Origin: Meridianimarinicoccus roseus
Lineage (GTDB): Bacteria; Pseudomonadota; Alphaproteobacteria; Rhodobacterales; Rhodobacteraceae
NCBI RefSeq assembly: GCF_003172915.1
Contig: NZ_QGKU01000003.1
Coordinates: 1 to 64,000, forward strand
Direction of reading: 5' to 3'
DNA: 64,000 bases
Shown here: one piece after another, positions 15,001 to 20,334 of the stretch
Layout of the letters: every line of letters begins with the position of its first letter
Numbering within the stretch: the stretch's first letter is position 1
Position numbers and translations under genes: made by a program
Notes under the pieces: model-generated
Databases searched by the model: none
Seen by the model: only the letters and a program-made list of their open reading frames with translations
Told to the model about the DNA's origin: nothing

Positions 15001-17493
15001 GTTCGCCAGCGTGTCAATTACAGCGCCGGACTGGTTGTTTTCGGTCGTCGTGTTGACCGCGATGTCGCCCGTCGCCGCCGTGCCGTTGGCGTTGAACACG
15101 CGTGCCACGACCGAGTTTGACGATCCGTCGCCGTTGGCGATATCGGTATCCACCCAGGTAATGGCGAAGCGCCCGCCGCTCAGCGCGGTCACTTCGGGGG
15201 TCTGCTGGGTACCGATGGTCTGGCCGTTGACGATGATCTCGCCGCCGACTGGCGCGCCCGCGGCATTGAAGATCTGCGCTATGATCCCGTTTGCGCTGCC
15301 GTCCCCGGCGCTGCCGGATGCCTGCGACACCCAGGTCACCACATAGCCGCCATTGGTCAGCGTCTCGACCTTCGGGTCGAACTGAGTGCCGCTGCTTTCC
15401 GTTTCCACCTGCAATTCGGTCACGGTCCGCACGCCTGCCGCGTCATAGCGGTTCAGACGGATTCCGGCGATGTTGTCATCGTTCCACACGACGACGAAAC
15501 CGCCATCGTTCAGACCGGCGACATCGGGGTCGCGCTGCCCGGCGCCGATGGTCGTGTTTACCTGAAATTCGGCCCCCACCGGGACCCCGTCAGCGTCATA
15601 GCGCTGTGCGAAGACGCCTTCGTTGTTGTCGCCTGGATTGTCTTGGTTGCGCGATTGCCAGACGACAACATAGCCGCCATCGGCAAGCGTGTCCGCCGCC
15701 GGGTGCTGCTGCGCATCGTTGACGACCGTGTTGACCCGCGTTTCGCCACGCACGAAACCTTCCGCGTCCAGTTGAGGCGAGATCGTGATGTCCACGACGA
15801 CAGGATCGCTGGCTGCGCCGTCCCCGTCCTCTAGCTGGATGGCGACGCTCAGCGCGCTGACCGGATCGTCCGACAGATTGGCGTAGGACAGGTTCTCGAT
15901 CAGGATCTCGACCCGGGCTGCGGTCGCGTCGGCGTTCAGCGCCACGACGAGGTCGGATCCGCCCGTGCCGGGCGAGGTGATCGTGCCGACCGCCGTGCCG
16001 TTCACGCTGACGATGCCGCCGGCGACGGACACCGGCCCGCCGGTCAGCAGGCCGAACACGTCCTGCGCGTCGGCGTCCTGTGGCGCGAAATCGTCATCGT
16101 CCACTGACCGAGACAGGCGCCCCACGATCAGCCGCCCCCCGGCGAAATCGGTGCTGTCTGCATCCGAAATGGCCGCCGCGCCGTCCGCGTCGATCCGCTG
16201 CGGGCCAACATTCAGGTCCGCCTCACTGAAGGTGCGGGTGGTGGACATTGCCTCCACCTCGGGGCGGGCCGGGGCCGCGATGAAACCGGCAGGGTCGCCC
16301 AGCAGCCGTTGTGCTATCGCGCTGCCGCTGCCGTCGCCCGCGCTGCCGGAGGTCGCGCTTTGCCACGCGATGACGAAATCGCCGTTCGGCAACGGCGCCA
16401 CGGTCGGCTGCTCCTGGTTGCCCGAGGTCTCGGTATTGACGATCGTCTCGCCGGTCAGCGGCGTGCCGTCCATGTCGAAGCGCCGCGAGATGACCCCGTA
16501 ACTGCTGCCGTCGCCTGACCCGCCCGAGTTGAACGCGCTCCAGGTGATGACGAAGCCGCCATCGCTGGTCGCGGTGATCGCCTGTTCGTACTGCACACTG
16601 GACGTTTCGACATTGACGAAAATCTCACCGGTCACGGGTGTCCCGTCGCCTTCGAACACGCGCGCGAACACGCCATAAGAATTGCCGTCCTGCCCGTTCC
16701 GGTCATTCCAGGTCACGACATAGCGGCCGTCGGCCAGCCCGGTGACCTGCGGCGCCTCCTGCGTTCCGGACAAGGTCGTGTTGACCGCGAATTCGGGTCC
16801 GACCGGCACACCGCCCTGGTCGAAGCGCTGCCCCAGAACATCACCCGCCGACTCGAACACGACGACGAAGCCGCCACTGGGCAGGCCGTTCGGCCCGATC
16901 GACGGCTGGATCGCGGCGACCGACGGTTCCGTCTCGAAGGACGACGAGCCGCCGCCGGTCGTGTTGACGGTGATTTCGCCGCCCACCGGCGCACCGACCG
17001 CGTCGAAGACCTGTGCATGTACGTCGCGCACCAAAGACGACCCGTTGCCGTAGTCGCTGTACCACGACACCACGAACCCGCCGCCCGGAAGCCCTGCGAT
17101 GGACGGATCGTTCTGAGTGCCGAGGGTGCTGCTGGGCACCAGCGTTTCGCCCCCCACCGGGTCGCCCTGCGTGTCATAGCGTTGCAACAGAATAGCAGGC
17201 CCGCTGGTATCGATCCCCGTCCACGCGATGGCGAAACCGCCATCGGCGGTGCCGGTCACGACAGGCTGGCTTTGGGAGCCGTTCCCATCTGTATTAACGA
17301 TGAATTCGATGCCGATCCGTTCGCCCTGCGCGCTGAACATCTGCGCGACGATCGTGTTGCCGCTGCCGTCCTGCCCGTCACTTGTCCAGGCGAGCACATA
17401 GCGCCCGTCCGCGAGGGCCGCGACGGAGGGCTGGGACTGGTCCCCGACCCGGACGCTGTTGACGATGTCTTCGGGAGTGAGCGGCGTGTTCAT
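1..17493 (-). CDS. Giant repeat-rich surface/secreted adhesin-like protein (3' end beyond window)
   Basis: A single frame is open on the minus strand from an ATG at 17493 to the window edge, at least 5,831 residues, with no stop. An in-frame TGA lies about 50 nt upstream of this ATG and no other start lies between. The N-terminus (MNTPLTPEDIVNSVRVGDQS) has no signal peptide or membrane segment, as expected for a type I secreted protein whose signal is at the C-terminus. From the N-terminus come about eight blocks of ~58-residue repeats of the type GGFVVAW-(T/R)-(S/D)-x-x-x-DGSG followed by AQRFDaxGxPVGxEFxVNT, separated by spacer domains. Positions 3660-3040 encode a cadherin-like and a PKD-like domain, and 3040-1 encode about nine cadherin/VCBS-like domains (NDAPVAxxDxAxTxED, then DSFTYTVSDGxGGxDTATV). 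The family is typical of RTX-type adhesins; adhesion is inferred. I saw no cysteine in the stretches I translated. The long plus-strand frames over this region are its shadows. Confidence 0.9.
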   Translation of the reverse strand, partial: MNTPLTPEDIVNSVRVGDQSQPSVAALADGRYVLAWTSDGQDGSGNTIVAQMFSAQGERIGIEFIVNTDGNGSQSQPVVTGTADGGFAIAWTGIDTSGPAILLQRYDTQGDPVGGETLVPSSTLGTQNDPSIAGLPGGGFVVSWYSDYGNGSSLVRDVHAQVFDAVGAPVGGEITVNTTGGGSSSFETEPSVAAIQPSIGPNGLPSGGFVVVFESAGDVLGQRFDQGGVPVGPEFAVNTTLSGTQEAPQVTGLADGRYVVTWNDRNGQDGNSYGVFARVFEGDGTPVTGEIFVNVETSSVQYEQAITATSDGGFVITWSAFNSGGSGDGSSYGVISRRFDMDGTPLTGETIVNTETSGNQEQPTVAPLPNGDFVIAWQSATSGSAGDGSGSAIAQRLLGDPAGFIAAPARPEVEAMSTTRTFSEADLNVGPQRIDADGAAAISDADSTDFAGGRLIVGRLSRSVDDDDFAPQDADAQDVFGLLTGGPVSVAGGIVSVNGTAVGTITSPGTGGSDLVVALNADATAARVEILIENLSYANLSDDPVSALSVAIQLEDGDGAASDPVVVDITISPQLDAEGFVRGETRVNTVVNDAQQHPAADTLADGGYVVVWQSRNQDNPGDNNEGVFAQRYDADGVPVGAEFQVNTTIGAGQRDPDVAGLNDGGFVVVWNDDNIAGIRLNRYDAAGVRTVTELQVETESSGTQFDPKVETLTNGGYVVTWVSQASGSAGDGSANGIIAQIFNAAGAPVGGEIIVNGQTIGTQQTPEVTALSGGRFAITWVDTDIANGDGSSNSVVARVFNANGTAATGDIAVNTTTENNQSGAVIDTLANGDFVVAWRSEAQDGSSGGIYYQRFDDTGAAIGGEIRVNDLTLGNQTDPAIIALTTGGFVISWTDTSTPAPGSGSDVFAQVFDADGTRVDSQVRMNTEVSGEQNEAVMTALPDGNHVVIWRSDTSGSAGDGSSSGIFKQLVGDQAELATSAAPIISGLPGTIFLAEGDANLGARLFTAGAASLSDPDTTDFGGGSLRVTRVSTEQDILDYNAPDDETQFGLSVASGGRIGLNGPATLTVDGLNVATIVEDGQQGADLLLTFLPGASAEAIEVLLGALTYTTASDDPSAQVSFSASFVDGQGGVTAPFVFTVSVTAEPDAGSATPVGDATQVNTFTPGNQDEVAIATLSDGGWVVTWTSAGQDDDSAAVFQQRFTADGATTGGEVQVNTTEARAQDSSSVAALADGGWIVAWDGNGNGDDFGIFFQRYDSTGAPQGGETLVNVGDTGSTQEDPSVVGLPGGGFAIGYASFGLDGSNYGIGMRLYDATGTQVGAPIVVNTETSSTQQDVALTVLADGRIVATWTSQTSGSAGDGSSSGIFARVFSASGVPAGPEFRVNTETFSTQSDPSIGATADGGFVIAWADSSGQDGSGTGIAAQRFDASAVPVGGEFVVNDQRVSTQQSPSVTGLTDGRFLIAWQDFGGTVDVEGQLYSASGARIDGSFPISGGVTGSQQFPAVAALPNGNFVAAWQSSTGDGSGEGVFQQIFGDPADFALNIAPVIDGLSRDVTLSEADVNAGLVRVDEDATVAVGDLDSADFSGGRLSVSIDATFNEISQFGGQDGLAQDQLGLIAGNVGNGMVTFSGTGIGATVSVDGTVVATIASDGVNGAPLTLDLNANATPETIEAILGNLGYSNPSDDPAPLRRLQIDLSDGDGAAAQSRVIDLRISPETDSTLVDGPERIVNAHTESEQGVPDVATLSGGETIVVWRSGGQDGSGYGVFGQLYDANGAASGPEFAVNLSTVASQYNPVVTALATGGFAVAWRDDSGADGSGARVVTRTFAADTTPTSGEVQVNSTTFSTQAQPAIEALGASGYIVSFFSQDGDGSAQAVLAQTFDNTATPVGAEQVINTANTLGNQSQPAIAALVDGLGAFDGHVVVFTSDTSGAQGDGSGFGIFQRAYDATGAATGPDTLVNTLTAGNQTQPTVVGLAGGGHVIAWTDDTSDGSFNGVFARIFNVSGAPLGDAFRVNTTTNSGQLSPDVVALSDGGFVIGWEDQSGLDGSGIGVFAQRYDASGNRIDGQTRINVENSSNQSGIALAETADGFTAVFNAETSAGSGDGSSTAVVLRRFETTPPADSSPRIEDLTRLSTLFSNDVTAGARVLDDAVALVDPNGGTYAGGVLDFYYTTPVQATDQLSLAATGPVTITGAANDEVRVNGTLVGTIDGTLDGANGAGLRIDLTANADAAAVQLLIERLAFASSDTAANVTNTTRGVGVTLTDGAGGQSDPQSVFVRVLTGTDSTTGLQLNDWGVSENQQLQALPRLSEIALNAQPLVIDADVDLDDFVGASFDTGFVRLTNVFSSSDAQQLSVLNTGTGAGEIGFDGTTVTFGGTAIGTLNATSDGVDGAPLQIDLNAAATAESVEALVEALTVALNGQYNTNTVGWDLVVANGAGNQTQFNRLSAPIDRDFVTVAPASGEEVQVNTFETRAQDDPQVTALAGGGYVFVWTSDRQESNTSADGVFAQVYDAAGQKVGPEFRANDTAVGGQYDPSVIGLSTGGFVIAWSDGSGRDGSSIGVYAQRFDANGTPQGVVIQLNEETSSNQDHPQLAALDAGRFMAVWESVNSGSAGDGNGGGVFARIFDAAGVPEGGEFQVNTQTSSNQGQPSVATLPDGDVLVVWTDFGPNDGSSAGVFAQRFDAATGNPLAFDGSALPPATMAETQINTVAAGSQSSPFVASLGASASLPQGGFVVAWDGPDSSSTGIFAQIFALDGTPQGSEILVNSDEQSTQSFAAIAARPGGGFIIAWQDFSNEADNSGTAVTAQEFAADGTAVGLPFLVNSETSGNQVSVTMATLANGTVVTGWVSPTSGSAGDGSSNGVFQKLFASPAPAAGAEAPVLVGLPDGTTFDEAAVNAGLQLIDTDGALSLTDADSTDFDGGEILVSTLVTNDTALFDQLAPNPDDLGVLAGAGVTISGSTVSVGGTAIGTIDTSDNGQDGAVLRIALNGDATPERVEAVLARLGFGTQSDNPVDARSVIVQVTDGDGGSVTSAPIVLTVTPEVDRTALATGEEWQVNTQARNTQQSPAVAAVFDTGGVQIGTVSVWASRDQDRPQDGGFGVFAQLFDLNGDPIGAEFRINAHTEFDQQSPVVTGLPTGGFAVAWTDDSWAHPSVLAAGQNIGTKVIAKIFDAAGTPVSPEFVVNDQISSNQDEPTIAARGNGEIIVAYRDNGNADGSGQGVFQRAFDSAGNALGASVQVNTQTSSNQSQPSVAVLAGGNSVTVWTSADSAPAGDGSGNGLFGRLFTAAGAPIGLEFAINTTTGNSQSDPHVTGLTGGDFVVVWRDDSGNDGSGSAVIMQRFDSAGAPVGAEIRVNETALNSQYQPDIVALANGGWVVVWTDNAQDGSSEGIFGQEFAADGSRVDGEFQVNTQTSSAQNNASVAALPGGGFVVNWSSVTSGSAGDGDQNGVFQQTFWAGLSQSDAPLITGLTDLALTEAAVNAGPQQIGAALGFGDADSPDFAGGVLTVSVTQNATVQEQFIGPDDGAQDQLSLISISGVSLSGTSVLVDGTPVGTITSDGVDGAPLQITFLGAADADAVKAVLRAVSYANTSNDPEQVREIAIQLTDGDGGVVRQTMTLSIAPETDGATPVGDEVLTNSFTIDNQLDSHVGVLADGGYVIVWTSTNQDATGDNDLGIFAQRYDAAGAPVGGEILVNTVTIASQSDAEVVGLANGGFVVAWRDTSRASSSHNDEEVVFQVFDALGQRVGGETAHDSATSQNPFAPALAAFDAGGFVMVHHAQDRASPFGNKILGQRYDDTGSPVGTEFEIAQPGGNSAANADVAAQADGTFAVVFQEQALDESGANNSGVFLQRFAADGTALGLPVTVNQIVRFDQFAPRIAALDGGGYVVVFESDIGDDFSYTSTSGIYGQVFTSGGAPIGEQFLVNRVVDSSQTDPDVAATDGGGFAVTYTDQNGTDGSGRGVYVQQYDAAGNRIDGPVQVNVETSSTQDDASIAALPGGNFVVSFTSNTSATAGDGNSGGVFHRLIGDPADFNLGAGPVLDGVNRTVTYSENLLNGLPQLIDENGAAAVSHPTATDFDGGSILVSNVLSSAPLIDQINAPDDLTQDQLGLRQADGITISGTAVSIDGTLVATILQDGQNGSPFELRLNANATPELVERLVENLTYRNISDDPLPTRELRIQVTDGDGGASAPSLVTLTIDPTPDAAVAVGGERVINTTDTGSESAPKVAGLPNTGGDFIAVFESGGADGSGGGLLAQRFDSLGNPVARDGTGLASGVTDEFRINTVSTSSNQFDADVAAFSNGGWVVVWSDSTIDSSSTGVAAKIFNPDGTPLDGTEFIVPSLTSSTQDMPSVAVLTNDRFVVTWESVNSGGASDGDSQGVLGRLFEANGTPVAGQFVVNTTTAGSQGDPSITALADGGFLVTWEDRSAADGSSNGIFAQRFDANANALGTEFRINTTTANSQSDPVVTALNNGNIVVVWEDSAADQSSTGVFAQIYDVTGTAVTDEFRVNDQRISTQFDPVIASLDTGGFVIAWTDNNGTDGSGQGVFAQQYDAAGNRLDSQFQVNTTFLGTQNQPDITGLPGGGFVVAFNGSTLLQVYGNDAPVLSPISATGAEDTAIVLDAALFDAGFTDPNGNTLQSVRIDTFPNDGTLTLSGTPVVAGQEISRADLIAGNLVYLGNQDFNGADSFQWTGSDGISFAPTAVQADITVTPVNDAPGLEAGTDATLGEGQTLTRQITLTDPDFDTRSFTVDYGDGSALQTFNSTSLTPNLSHVYGSEGSFTVTVTVDDNSGAANAFETDSFTVTVINAAPITGPDNFIVNEDGPAGTGNVLTNDSDPGGDPISVSAVNGQGADVGVQLTLLSGALLTIDAAGNYTYDPNGAFEGLADFQNGFDSFSYTVTDGLLETSRTVNVTIDGQNDAPVAGDDTATVNDTATVTLNLLTNDTDVDTANTVSVTGFDGTVSGVSDLGGGVFQGTVTATGALVTLDTNTGDVTYDPNGALSGGGSDSFGYLVSDGRGGTDSATVNITVNGTNQNPVAGDDLQIVTEDVNAFGAPLFVGSTGPDSDPDGDTITVVTVNGLAANVGTNLLLGSGATLNVAATGTFSYLQNGVFNSLAVGETGNDSFTYTISDGNGGSDTATVTIEVQGVNDAPVALNDSASTDQNTAISGIGVLGNDSDVDSTDTLAIDQFGGVAAVPGASVAGAGGGLFSFNANGTFDYDPNGAFDSLAQGSSGTDSVSYRVSDGNGGTDIATLFVTVSGLNDGPDAVDDGFAVGKTATLTGLSVTANDTDPDSGDSLFVSLINGTAAVGTQITLSSGALLQVNAGGTFSYDPNGQFDSLQNGQSATDSFTYTLSDALGQTDTATVTLTINGSSTPPVAAPDSATTDEDTATDIAVLGNDTDADGDLLSVTTIEGSAAAVGVAVALGSGATATLNADGTVTYDPNGAFEALAAGGPDGTDSFSYTIGDGTGGSDTATVSVTITGVNDAPVAANDSVVTDEETGIAINVLANNGGGVDTDPDAGTILVADEVNGGALAIGASVLLTSGALVTRDASASFTYDPNGAFESLSAGSSAGDSFTYRLSDGQGGTDLATVFVTVNGVNDAPDAAADTFAVAVGAALSGNVLANDTDIDSLDALAVVGVQGGINLGTPVATDNGGLVTLTSTGVFSYDQNGAFAGLGAGQSATDTFAYQISDGNGGIDTATVTITVGGSNLPPVGVDDTATANEDGPAILVDALNNDTDPNADPLAVSGVDTTGTLGLVTDNGDGTFGYDPNGAFEALAAGEQATDSFTYTVDDGQGGSDTATVTVAITGQNDAPVA
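3650..17490 (-). repeat. Hierarchical repeat: ~58-residue Trp repeats within ~1.7 kb super-repeats
   Basis: The basic unit is about 174 bp and encodes a strand-rich repeat with an AW-(T/R)-(S/D) core, a DGSG acidic turn and a VNT end. I estimate roughly fifty units. Every six or seven units are interrupted by a spacer domain with the sense 'LsEadVNaGxqlIDxDgAxxvtDxDSxDFdGGxLxVs', ending in 'LxYxNxSDDPxxxRxLxIqvtDGDGG'. Spacers lie near 16250-15790, 14570-14060, 12850-12340, 11100-10130 (double), 8840-8340, 7080-6610 and 5340-4870. This gives a regular super-period of about 1.7 kb. Confidence 0.8.
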
Positions 17494-17803
17494 CGGACTG
17501 GATCCCCGTGCGGCGGCGATCCGAAAGTTAAGCCAGTTGCCGGTTCACGCGCGGCAAGCCCGTCGCACGCACCATTACCGACCCGTTGGCCTGAGTCTCT
17601 TGATCGCCGGTCAATTCATTAACCTGAAGTAAACGTGTCTCGGTGGCCTCTGACCTGTCAATATTTACATTTGATGGTGACGGCGGCGCCCCTTTGGCTA
17701 GCATCAGAGCGAACAAAAAAGGCAATTTAATCAGATACTAAATGAATTGGTCCGGAAAACCCTACCAGAGTGTCAAAAACATTAATGGTTAATCTTCAAA
17801 GGG
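17494..17803 (-). promoter_or_regulatory. AT-rich leader of the giant gene with a CtrA-like half-site
   Basis: This intergenic stretch is clearly richer in A+T than its surroundings, especially 17640-17800. Read on the minus strand it contains TTAACCATTAA (17783-17793), whose first eight bases equal the TTAACCAT half-site of the alphaproteobacterial cell-cycle regulator CtrA. No convincing -35/-10 pair at good spacing was found. A 65-codon minus-strand frame (17725-17528, TTG start) lies here but has no recognisable product and I do not call it. The Shine-Dalgarno for the giant gene is weak (GGGGA about 10 nt before the ATG). Confidence 0.4.
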
Positions 17804-17847
17804 CCGCGACACGCCTTGCGTGTGCGCGTGTTACACTTGCGTCGCGG
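17804..17847 (-). terminator. Possible phnM terminator stem
   Basis: GCCGCGAC (17804-17811) and GTCGCGGC (17840-17847) form a perfect 8-bp inverted repeat around a 28-nt loop. On the minus strand the stem is followed by CCTTTGAAGATT. It sits about 70 nt past the phnM stop. The loop is long and the T-run poor, so this is tentative. Confidence 0.3.
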
Positions 17848-17918
17848 CGCCGTCACAAATTGCAACCCTGGCGAGAACTGGGTTGCCGACACCCTACGAA
17901 TCCGATTCGTCCGTGTTT

Positions 17919-19064
17919 TCAGGCGACCTGACGGCCCTGTGCCCAGACCCCGCGCAACACCGGAAGTCCATCGTCGAGGGCAAAGCGGATCACGTCCGCG
18001 CGCAGGCCGGGCACCACCGCGCCCCGGTCCGTCAAGCCGACCCCGCGCGCCGGCGTCGTCGTCACCGTGGCAAGGCCACGCGCCATGTCGTCCCACATCG
18101 TGCCCAGTTGCACTGCCGCCATCAGCAGCGAGGACGGCACGTAGTCGGACGACAGGATGTCAAGCAGCCCGGCCTGCGCCAGATCGGCCGCCGCGACATT
18201 GCCCGAGTGGGATCCGCCGCGGACAAGGTTCGGCGCGCCCATGATGACCCGGATACCCGCAGCTTGGCAGGCTTGTGCCGCCTCGTGCGTGGTTGGGAAC
18301 TCGGCCAGACGGATGCCGTAGGAGGCCGATACGCCAACCTGTCCGGAGGTGGTGTCGTCATGGCTGGCCAGCGTCGCGCCGAAACGGCGCGCGGCGGCGA
18401 CCGCCGCTTCCTCGTGCAGCGTGCCGACGCGAGCCTGCAGCGCGCGCAAGTCATCGAAATAGGCGCGGGTCTGTTCCTCGCTCAGCGCGTGCTTGCCGCG
18501 CAGGTAGTCCATGAACTTGCCCTCGTCGCGGAACTGGCGCTGGCCCGGTGTGTGGTCCATCAGGCTTACGATGCCGATCCGGTCATCCGGGCCGAATTCG
18601 TCCAGTTCGGCCGCCAGGGTTTCGGAACAGATCTCGGCCCGCAGGTGCAGATGATGGCTGATCTTCAGCAGCCCCGTCTCGCGGATCGCAAGGATCTCGC
18701 TGGCCATGGCGCGCGCGTATTTCTCGTATCCGGCCTTTGCATTGGAGGTGATGGAGCCGACGCGTACCGCGTCAAACACCGTGGTGATCCCGACCGAGGC
18801 AAGCTCGCCGTCATGGGCCATGATCGCGGCCTTGTGCGGCCAGTCCACCTTCGGACGCGGCGAGATGTGCCGCTCCAGGTTGTCGGTGTGCAGTTCCACC
18901 AGCCCGGGCGCCACGTAGTCGCCGCCGCAATCCACCGCGCCGGGCGGCACCTGCGCGCCGGTGTCCACGGCGCTGATCCGCCCTCCGCGCAGCACCACCT
19001 GGCCGCGCAGGGTTTCGTCGGGCAGCACCAGTGTTGCATTGGCGAGGATCACGTCGGATGTCAT
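17919..19064 (-). CDS. phnM: Alpha-D-ribose 1-methylphosphonate 5-triphosphate diphosphatase PhnM
   Basis: PhnM releases pyrophosphate from ribose 1-methylphosphonate 5-triphosphate, producing the substrate of the PhnJ C-P bond-cleaving step. The protein (381 aa from the ATG at 19064) is an amidohydrolase-fold enzyme. It starts MTSDVILANATLVLPDETL and carries the metal-binding HTDNLERH motif after a GLVELHTD strand, both hallmarks of the PhnM family. A GTG at 19091 would add nine residues; I prefer 19064 because family members begin at that point. It is the last minus-strand gene of the C-P lyase locus but is separated from phnN by a plus-strand gene, so it probably has its own promoter in the 53-bp divergent gap 19065-19117. 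Confidence 0.93.
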   Translation of the reverse strand: MTSDVILANATLVLPDETLRGQVVLRGGRISAVDTGAQVPPGAVDCGGDYVAPGLVELHTDNLERHISPRPKVDWPHKAAIMAHDGELASVGITTVFDAVRVGSITSNAKAGYEKYARAMASEILAIRETGLLKISHHLHLRAEICSETLAAELDEFGPDDRIGIVSLMDHTPGQRQFRDEGKFMDYLRGKHALSEEQTRAYFDDLRALQARVGTLHEEAAVAAARRFGATLASHDDTTSGQVGVSASYGIRLAEFPTTHEAAQACQAAGIRVIMGAPNLVRGGSHSGNVAAADLAQAGLLDILSSDYVPSSLLMAAVQLGTMWDDMARGLATVTTTPARGVGLTDRGAVVPGLRADVIRFALDDGLPVLRGVWAQGRQVA

Positions 19065-19117
19065 GGGAAGGTCACGCTTTTCTGGAAACACGGGTCACAT
19101 CGGGATCGGGTCACGTC

Positions 19118-19807
19118 ATGGGTTTTGCACGCTACGCTGTCTACTTCACGCCAGAAGGCACGGGCTGGGGTGATTTCTGCGCCGCGTGGCTTGGTTGGGA
19201 CAGTGCGGCGGGCCGCACGCTGTCGCATCCGGAGGTTCCGGGCCTGCCCGCCCCCGCCGCGGAGTTGACCGAACGTCCGCGAAAATACGGGTTTCACGCC
19301 ACGCTCAAGCCGCCCTTCCGGCTGGCGAACGGGACGGACGCGGGCGGGCTGGCACGCGCCACGCAGCGGCTTGCGGCGGATCTTGCGCCGGTGACGCTGG
19401 ACGGACTGGCGCTGGACCGCATTGGCGGGTTTCTTGCGCTTGTGCCGCGTGGCGATACGGCCGACCTGTCGGATGTCGCGGCCCGCGTGGTCGAGAATCT
19501 TGACGCTTTCCGCGCGCCGCTGTCCGACGCCGAACTTGCCCGCCGCCGCGCTGGCGGGCGCCTGTCGCCCCGCCAGCAAACACTGCTGGACCGCTGGGGC
19601 TATCCCTACACCCATGACGCGTTCCGCTTCCACATGACGCTGACCGGTCCGCTGGCCCGGGCGGATGCCGACACCGCCCGTGCCGCACTAGCGCCGGTGC
19701 TGGGGCCGCTTCTGCCGCGCCCGTTCCGGATGGATGCGCTGACGCTGCTGGGCGCCGATGACGCGGACAGGTTCCACCGCATCGCGCGTTACCCGCTGGC
19801 CGGGTAA
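19118..19807 (+). CDS. DUF1045 2H-phosphoesterase-like phosphonate metabolism protein
   Basis: A 229-aa protein of the DUF1045 family, regularly found in C-P lyase loci of alphaproteobacteria. Two HxT motifs, HATLKPPF (about residue 60) and HMTLTGPL (about residue 170), are the paired signature of the 2H phosphoesterase superfamily, whose known members act on 2',3'-cyclic or 1,2-cyclic phosphates. A role in handling the cyclic ribose phosphate made by C-P lyase (the job PhnP does in E. coli; no phnP is seen here) is a reasonable inference. The ATG at 19118 follows a GGGATCGGG purine stretch. It is divergent from phnM, and its 3' end overlaps convergent phnN by 19 bp. Confidence 0.85.
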   Translation: MGFARYAVYFTPEGTGWGDFCAAWLGWDSAAGRTLSHPEVPGLPAPAAELTERPRKYGFHATLKPPFRLANGTDAGGLARATQRLAADLAPVTLDGLALDRIGGFLALVPRGDTADLSDVAARVVENLDAFRAPLSDAELARRRAGGRLSPRQQTLLDRWGYPYTHDAFRFHMTLTGPLARADADTARAALAPVLGPLLPRPFRMDALTLLGADDADRFHRIARYPLAG

Positions 19808-20334
19808 AGCGCGGCCCGTGCCTGCTCTACGGTGTCCGACAGCGCGCCGTCGTTCCACAGTCGCGTCACCGGCACGCCCGGCGGGACCGGCGCGCCGCTG
19901 CGCGCCAGCCTCGCACCGATCGCTTTCGCGCTTTCCCGCCCGCGCCGGTGCAACCGCGCAGCCAGCACCTCGGGCGCGGCGTCCAGCGACAGCACGTGCA
20001 GCCGGGCGGCACGCGCCGCGGCATCGGGCAGCGCACCGCGCGACAGGTTCGCCAGCACGTCGCGCCCATCGACCAACCCGTGAAGGGCTGAATGCGGGAT
20101 GCCATAGAACAGCCCGTGCGCGCCCCAGTTCAGCGCAAAGGCCCCGTCCGCGCGCAGTGCCTCGAAGCGGGTCACGGTGACGCTATCGAAATCCTCGCTG
20201 CCATTGTCGGGTGGCCTGGTGATGCAGCGCCGCGCGATGTCGAGCCGCGGTTCGATCCCGGCCAGCGCGCGCATCACACTGTCCTTGCCAACGCCCGACG
20301 GGCCGACGACGGCGATCAGGCGGCCTTGGGTCAT
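19789..20334 (-). CDS. phnN: Ribose 1,5-bisphosphate phosphokinase PhnN
   Basis: PhnN converts ribose 1,5-bisphosphate to PRPP with ATP, the last step linking phosphonate breakdown to nucleotide metabolism. The 181-aa protein has a Walker A motif, GPSGVGKDS, near residue 11. It also has a guanylate-kinase-like layout including CITRPP and the GLFYGIPHSAL lid region, and it matches the family in length. The start overlaps the phnL stop in an ATGA (20331-20334), so the two are translationally coupled. Its 3' end overlaps the opposing DUF1045 gene. Confidence 0.92.
   Translation of the reverse strand: MTQGRLIAVVGPSGVGKDSVMRALAGIEPRLDIARRCITRPPDNGSEDFDSVTVTRFEALRADGAFALNWGAHGLFYGIPHSALHGLVDGRDVLANLSRGALPDAAARAARLHVLSLDAAPEVLAARLHRRGRESAKAIGARLARSGAPVPPGVPVTRLWNDGALSDTVEQARAALYPASG

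Noticed and set aside
1-17493. Possibility that the regular repeats are a CRISPR array or non-coding satellite
   Set aside because: The repeats are codon-periodic, diverged, about 174 and 340 bp long, and keep one uninterrupted reading frame.
17528-17725. A 65-codon minus-strand frame between phnM and the giant gene
   Set aside because: It has a TTG start, no Shine-Dalgarno and no recognised product, and it lies in AT-rich leader DNA. It is treated as non-coding.
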